Shown: positions 23,930 to 27,314 of the stretch, in pieces
Numbering within the stretch: position 1 is the stretch's first letter
Layout: each line of letters begins with the position of its first letter
NCBI GenBank assembly: GCA_946481275.1
Contig: CAMLMV010000064.1
Coordinates: 1-27,314 of the forward strand
DNA from: an uncultured Massilia sp.
GTDB taxonomy: Bacteria > Pseudomonadota > Gammaproteobacteria > Burkholderiales > Burkholderiaceae
Reading direction: 5' to 3'
DNA length: 27,314 nt
Made by a program: the position numbers and the translations under genes
The notes under the pieces: model-generated
What the model saw: the letters and a program-made list of their open reading frames with translations, nothing else
Database searches by the model: none
What the model was told of the DNA's origin: nothing

Positions 23930-24009
23930 GTGAACGTGTATGTCGAACGAATCGACGCGCCATTATCCCCGATCCGCGCGTCGCGCCACACGCGTGCCGT
24001 TGACGGACC

Positions 24010-24525
24010 TCAGGCCGGCTGCGCCACCCGCGCCGCGCGCGCCATGCGCCAGATCGTCGTGCCGTTCACGACCGCCATCACGATCTCGAGCGCCGTGCCG
24101 CCGATCGAGCCGGCGATGATGTTGTTCGCGATCCATAGAAAGGTCCCGCACAGCATCACGAGGCGCATCGGAATGCCGCGCAACAGGAACAGCGCGAGCG
24201 TGCCGATGCAGGACGCGCCCAGCGGCAGCCAGTCCGTCATGCGCGTGGCGAGCGTCAGGCCCAGGGCGAGGTTCATCGCGACGACGCCCACCGCCACCCA
24301 CACCGAACGCGTGTACAGCGCCAGCACGGAGCGCAGCAGCGACATGGTCGTGCTGGCGACGGGCGTCGGGTTACCGAGCAGCGCGAAGTGGACGATGTAG
24401 GCCAGGCATTCGCCGGCCATGAACAGCTTGAACCGGCGGTCGTCCTTCTGCATGGCGCAGGCGACGCCGAGGACGAACGCGATGTAGCCGACGCATTGGG
24501 CCGGCGCGAACCAGTCGAGGGACAT
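24010..24525 (-). CDS. YgjV-like inner-membrane protein
   Basis: A 171-residue membrane protein with about five or six hydrophobic segments: residues about 6-24 (PAQCVGYIAFVLGVACAMQ), 34-52, 66-95, 103-125 and 127-150. A short charged loop (KDDRRFK) follows the first. The pattern, and the way the N-terminal helix is followed by a x-K-L-F-M/E-x-L-A-Y segment, resemble the YgjV family, whose role is unknown. ATG 24525 was chosen because the upstream extension is not hydrophobic and runs into the promoter. A TATAAT lies on this strand about 26 bases before it. The gene diverges from the secreted COG4315-type gene. Confidence 0.68.
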   Translation of the reverse strand: MSLDWFAPAQCVGYIAFVLGVACAMQKDDRRFKLFMAGECLAYIVHFALLGNPTPVASTTMSLLRSVLALYTRSVWVAVGVVAMNLALGLTLATRMTDWLPLGASCIGTLALFLLRGIPMRLVMLCGTFLWIANNIIAGSIGGTALEIVMAVVNGTTIWRMARAARVAQPA

Positions 24526-24550
24526 GGGAACACTCTTCGGAAGGAGCGGC

Positions 24551-24556
24551 ATTATA
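24551..24556 (-). promoter_or_regulatory. Candidate -10 box of the YgjV-like gene
   Basis: Minus-strand TATAAT (24556-24551) lies in the gap between two divergent genes, with transcription predicted near 24544, about 19 bases before the ATG. No convincing -35 is present. On the plus strand, TAGAAT at 24572-24577 could be the -10 of the rightward gene. Confidence 0.4.
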
Positions 24557-24619
24557 GCCCGCATCCTGGACTAGAATGTCTGGGCAGTCCTGACAACCGA
24601 TGTCTTCCAAGGAGCTACC

Positions 24620-24994
24620 ATGAAAGCACTGAAATTCGGTATCGCCTGTCTGTCCGCCCTCTTCGCCCTCTCCGCCCATGCCGCCGACCAGGCGCCGGTC
24701 AAGAAAGTGAACGGCGTCCTCGTCGACGCCCACGGCATGACGGTCTACACGTTCGACAAGGACGTCGCCGGCAGCGGCAAGAGCGCCTGCAACGGCCCAT
24801 GCGCGGAGAACTGGCCGCCGGTGAAGGCCGGCGACGCGGCCGTGTCCGCGCCGTACTCCACCGTCACGCGCGACGACGGCAGCAAGCAGCTCGCCTACCA
24901 GGGCAAGCCGCTGTACACGTTCGTGAAGGACAAGAAGGCGGGCGACCGCGAAGGCGACAAGAAGATGAACGTCTGGCACGTCGTCACGGATTGA
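24620..24994 (+). CDS. Secreted COG4315-type repeat protein (lipoprotein_15 family)
   Basis: A 124-residue exported protein. A signal peptide ends near Ala21 (SAHA, then ADQ). The mature part contains two copies of the short repeat of this family: NGVLVDAHGMTVYTFDKDV (about 32-50), followed by the Cys pair CNGPCAENWPPV (about 57-68), and DGSKQLAYQGKPLYTFVKD (about 86-104), ending in NVWHVV. This layout is diagnostic for the family of unknown function often found in the periplasm. No lipobox Cys is present, so this member is probably soluble. AAGGAG stands five bases before ATG 24620. Confidence 0.88.
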   Translation: MKALKFGIACLSALFALSAHAADQAPVKKVNGVLVDAHGMTVYTFDKDVAGSGKSACNGPCAENWPPVKAGDAAVSAPYSTVTRDDGSKQLAYQGKPLYTFVKDKKAGDREGDKKMNVWHVVTD

Positions 24995-25020
24995 CGGCCA
25001 CTTGTCGCCATCGGGCGGCA

Positions 25021-25656
25021 TCAGGCGGCGGGGTCGTGATCGTCGCGGCGCTGGCCCAGCGCCAGCCCGGCGCCCATGCCGCCGCCCCCGTCCATGCCGC
25101 CGCCTCCACCGCCCTTGCCGCCGCCCTCCCCTTTGCCGCGGCCACCGCTGCCCTGCGTGCGCGTGGGGCCCTGCAGCGGGATCGCGACGCCGTCCGGGAC
25201 CGGCCCCAGGTCGAGCGCTTCGCGGATGAAGGCGCGCAGCGAGATCACCAGGTCGGCCGTGTGGATCGGCCGTCCCGCCGCGAGGTCGCTCGCGGCCTGT
25301 CCCGCGAGGCGGCAGTGTTCCTCCGTGCCGAGCAGCAGGATGTCGGCCAGCGCCGCCTCGACGGCATCGCGGATGCGGCGCGCGCGGTCCGACCCCGCGT
25401 CGAGGCCGGCCGCGCGCAGGTCGCGCAGATGCTTGGGATCGACCGTCAGCTCGCCCGTGAACGAGCCGCCCAGCGTGCGGTAGGCGGCGATCAGGGTGCG
25501 CAGGCGCTCGTTGATCTGGCGGTTCATGCGCTCGCGCCGCTGTTGGATCGTCTGCATCATGAGCACGCGGATGCCCACGCCGATCAGGGTGAAGACGGCG
25601 AGACCGAGGAAGGTCGTCGCCAGCGCCTGCCACGAACTGAAGTCCAGGTAGCGCAT
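25021..25656 (-). CDS. Membrane-anchored protein with Gly-rich tail, function unknown
   Basis: A 211-residue protein. One N-terminal span (about residues 9-32, WQALATTFLGLAVFTLIGVGIRV) is followed by a basic, probably helical region (QTIQQRRERMNRQINERLRTLIAAYRTLGGS) and an alpha-helical cytoplasmic domain up to about 155. The last 50 residues are almost only Gly with Lys, Met and Asp, and look disordered. The helical middle with RRIRDAVEAALADILLLG and EEHCRLAGQAASDLAAG recurs in uncharacterised proteobacterial proteins, as far as I recall. It starts seven bases after the stop of the binding-protein gene and is probably co-transcribed with it. I assign no function. Confidence 0.7.
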   Translation of the reverse strand: MRYLDFSSWQALATTFLGLAVFTLIGVGIRVLMMQTIQQRRERMNRQINERLRTLIAAYRTLGGSFTGELTVDPKHLRDLRAAGLDAGSDRARRIRDAVEAALADILLLGTEEHCRLAGQAASDLAAGRPIHTADLVISLRAFIREALDLGPVPDGVAIPLQGPTRTQGSGGRGKGEGGGKGGGGGGMDGGGGMGAGLALGQRRDDHDPAA

Positions 25657-25663
25657 CGCTCGT

Positions 25664-26800
25664 TCAGTCGACGCTGCCGCGCACGACCCGCAGCTTCGTC
25701 AGCTGGCCACGGCGGTAGGTGTACAGCGTGAGGGCCGCGTCGCGCAGGTCGCCGTTCGCGTCGAAGGCGATGGTGCCCGTGATGCCCTGGTACCTGATCT
25801 TTGCGAGGGCCGGCAGGAACTTCACCGGATCGGACGATCCGGCCGCGCGCATGGCGGCGGCGAAGGTCATCGTCGCGTCGTAGGCGTACGGCGCGTAGGT
25901 CTGGAAGCCCATGCCGTAGCGCTTTTTGTAGCGGTCCGCAAAGGCCGCCATGCCCGCCTCCAGCGGCGCGTCGACGCCGCCCGCCACGACGCACACCACC
26001 TTGTCGTCGCCGAGCGCGCTGCCGGCCAGCTGCGGCAGCTTTTCCGAGCACACGCCGTCGCCCGACACGAACTTCGCGGCGATGCCCAGCGCCTGCATCT
26101 GCTTGAGCATCGGGCCGGCCGTCGCGTCCATGCCGCCGTAGAAGATCACGTCCGGCCGGCGCGCGCGGATCTGCGTGAGGATCGCATTGAAATCCGTCGC
26201 GCGGTCGTTGGTGAACTGGCGGCTGACGATCTCCGCGCCCTTCAGGCGCTTGACGTCCTTCGCGAACTGGTCGGCGAGGCCCTGGCCGAACGCGGTGCGG
26301 TCGTCGATGATGGCGATCTTCTTCGCCTTCAGCGTATCGATGGCGTAACGGGCCAGCACGCGGCCCACGAGATCGTCGTTGGCGACGATGCGGAATGCCG
26401 TCTTGTAGCCCTGGTGCGTGTACAGCGGCGTGGTGGCGGCCGGAGAGATTTGCGGGATGCCCGCGCTGTTGTAGATCTTCGAGGCGGGCACCGTCGTGCC
26501 GGAATTCAGGTGGCCGACGACGGCCACGACGCCGCCGTCGACGAGCTTTTGCGCGACCGCCGTGCCGAGCTTCGGATCGCTGCCGTCGTCCTCCGCCTGC
26601 AGCACCCATTTGACCTTCTTGCCCGCGATCGTCGCGCCCTGCGCGTTCAGGTCGTCGATCGCCAGGCGCGCGCCGTTCTCGATGTCCTTGCCCTGGTGCG
26701 CGCTGGGACCGGACAGCGGCGAGGCGCTACCGATCTTCACTTGCGATTGGGCGTGAGCCGAAAAGGCGACAAGGGCGGCGGCGATGAGAGTCAGGCGCAT
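25664..26800 (-). CDS. Periplasmic binding protein of branched-chain amino-acid ABC type (LivJ-like)
   Basis: A 378-residue type-I periplasmic binding protein with a signal peptide (MRLTLIAAALVAFSAHAQS, cleavage near residue 17). The family start VKIGSASPLSGPSAHQGKDIENGARLAIDDLNAQG is clear, as are VVGHLNSGTTVPASKIYNSAGIPQISPAATTPLYT and FDANGDLRDAALTLY near the end. It binds an amino acid or related solute and delivers it to LivHMGF-type permeases; none of these is in the window, so it is an orphan here. ATG 26800 has AAGGA six bases upstream; longer starts would precede the ribosome-binding site. The ligand is not readable from the sequence. Confidence 0.92.
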   Translation of the reverse strand: MRLTLIAAALVAFSAHAQSQVKIGSASPLSGPSAHQGKDIENGARLAIDDLNAQGATIAGKKVKWVLQAEDDGSDPKLGTAVAQKLVDGGVVAVVGHLNSGTTVPASKIYNSAGIPQISPAATTPLYTHQGYKTAFRIVANDDLVGRVLARYAIDTLKAKKIAIIDDRTAFGQGLADQFAKDVKRLKGAEIVSRQFTNDRATDFNAILTQIRARRPDVIFYGGMDATAGPMLKQMQALGIAAKFVSGDGVCSEKLPQLAGSALGDDKVVCVVAGGVDAPLEAGMAAFADRYKKRYGMGFQTYAPYAYDATMTFAAAMRAAGSSDPVKFLPALAKIRYQGITGTIAFDANGDLRDAALTLYTYRRGQLTKLRVVRGSVD

Positions 26801-26856
26801 GGGCATTCCTTCGATGGGATGCCCGATTGTAAAGCCTCCCGGCCGCCGCCGGCGCG

Positions 26857-27314
26857 TCACCAGAACACGACGCGGTCCTGCGGCGCCAGGTACATCCGGT
26901 CGCCCGGCTTGACGTCGAACGCTTCGTAGAAGCCCGGGTGGTTGCGCAGGCTGCCGTTGACGCGGAATTCCGACGGCGAGTGCGGATCGGATTTCACCTG
27001 GGCGATCAGGGCGGCGTCGCGCGCCTTGCCGCGGCGCGCCTGGGCAAGGCCCATGAAGATGCGCTGCTCCGCCGTGAAGCCGTCGATGACGGGCGCCGGC
27101 TTGCCGTGCAGCGAGATCTTGTAGGCGCGGCTGGCCATGACGGCGCCCGCGTTGTCGGCGATGTTCTCGCCCAGCGTCAGTTCACCGTTCAGGTGGTAGC
27201 CCTCGAGGGGGCTGTAGCCCGCATACTGCGCAACCAGAACCTTGCCTTTCGCCGCGAATTTCTCGCCGTCTTCCTTCGTCCACCAGTTGCGCAGGTTGCC
27301 GTCGCCGTCGTACT
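26857..27314 (-). CDS. M13-family metallopeptidase, C-terminal part (5' end outside window)
   Basis: The frame runs off the window edge; the last 151 residues are visible. The family segments GNLRNWWTKEDGEKF, QYAGYSPLEGYHLNGELTLGENIADNAG and the C-terminal SPSEFRVNGSLRNHPGFYEAFDVKPGD identify a neprilysin-type peptidase (PepO-like). Glu in GENIADNAG is the third zinc ligand; the H-E-x-x-H motif lies upstream, outside the window. The C-terminus ends in DRVVFW, close to the usual R-V-x-x-W. The signal peptide, if any, is outside the window. The binding-protein gene starts 56 bases after its stop. Confidence 0.93.
   Translation of the reverse strand, partial: YDGDGNLRNWWTKEDGEKFAAKGKVLVAQYAGYSPLEGYHLNGELTLGENIADNAGAVMASRAYKISLHGKPAPVIDGFTAEQRIFMGLAQARRGKARDAALIAQVKSDPHSPSEFRVNGSLRNHPGFYEAFDVKPGDRMYLAPQDRVVFW

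Noticed and set aside
25021..25170. Gly-rich repeats near 25080-25150 as a CRISPR or tandem-repeat locus
   Set aside because: They are irregular GGN codons encoding the Gly-rich tail of a protein, with no spacer structure.

Overview
The window is high-GC and densely coded, and fits a betaproteobacterium of the Oxalobacteraceae (Massilia/Telluria/Duganella type). That assignment is an inference from gene families and gene order: a trpE-G-D-C run with a LysE-type exporter inside it, a PEP-CTERM protein with a sigma-54-type promoter, an IorA/IorB-type molybdoenzyme, and an RsbQ-like hydrolase paired with a PAS hybrid kinase. I see no insertion sequence, phage, CRISPR array or rRNA. Most of it looks like ordinary chromosome with some accessory loci.

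Layout. 1-4055 (+): the end of trpE, then trpG, trpD, a LysE/RhtB exporter, trpC and a small lipoprotein, tightly packed. Three junctions share the same form, a TGA stop, one C, then ATG. 4107-6514 (+): its own promoter candidate, an RsbQ-like alpha/beta hydrolase and a PAS-histidine kinase-receiver protein, probably one two-part sensor. 6511-13743 (-): a leftward block with ubiH-like and dsbC-like genes, a terminator, then iorA-like, iorB-like and a MobA-like nucleotidyltransferase (a molybdenum hydroxylase and probably its cofactor-loading partner), and an M61 peptidase with a PDZ domain. 13827-13998 (+): tRNA-Phe(GAA) with a clear promoter and terminator. 14015-17110: a YjbR-type protein, a secreted family-1 pectate lyase whose promoter carries a TGGTCAGACCA operator just past the predicted start of transcription, and a PEP-CTERM exosortase substrate with a textbook sigma-54 promoter.

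17318-22434: an accessory esterase/hydrolase cluster. It holds a Tat-type exported alpha/beta hydrolase lacking the usual catalytic His, a divergent AraC regulator, a type-B carboxylesterase, an exported Asp-nucleophile hydrolase (epoxide-hydrolase/dehalogenase type) and ohr. The last two look like an operon behind a promoter covered by repeated TTATCG-NN-ATAA boxes. 22459-22536 encodes a 25-residue single-span membrane peptide with a strong ribosome-binding site. 22564-23929 is a broken remnant of a SWIM-finger SNF2-type helicase (several frameshifts, motor domain gone). 24010-27314: a YgjV-like membrane protein, a secreted COG4315-type repeat protein, an anchored Gly-rich-tail protein, a branched-chain amino-acid-type binding protein and the C-terminal part of an M13 metallopeptidase.

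The points most worth following are the hydrolase/PAS-kinase sensor pair, the operator array before the exported hydrolase-ohr pair, the sigma-54 promoter on the PEP-CTERM gene, the promoter-operator of the pectate lyase, and the tiny membrane peptide. All assignments are from reading motifs by eye; no database search was possible.
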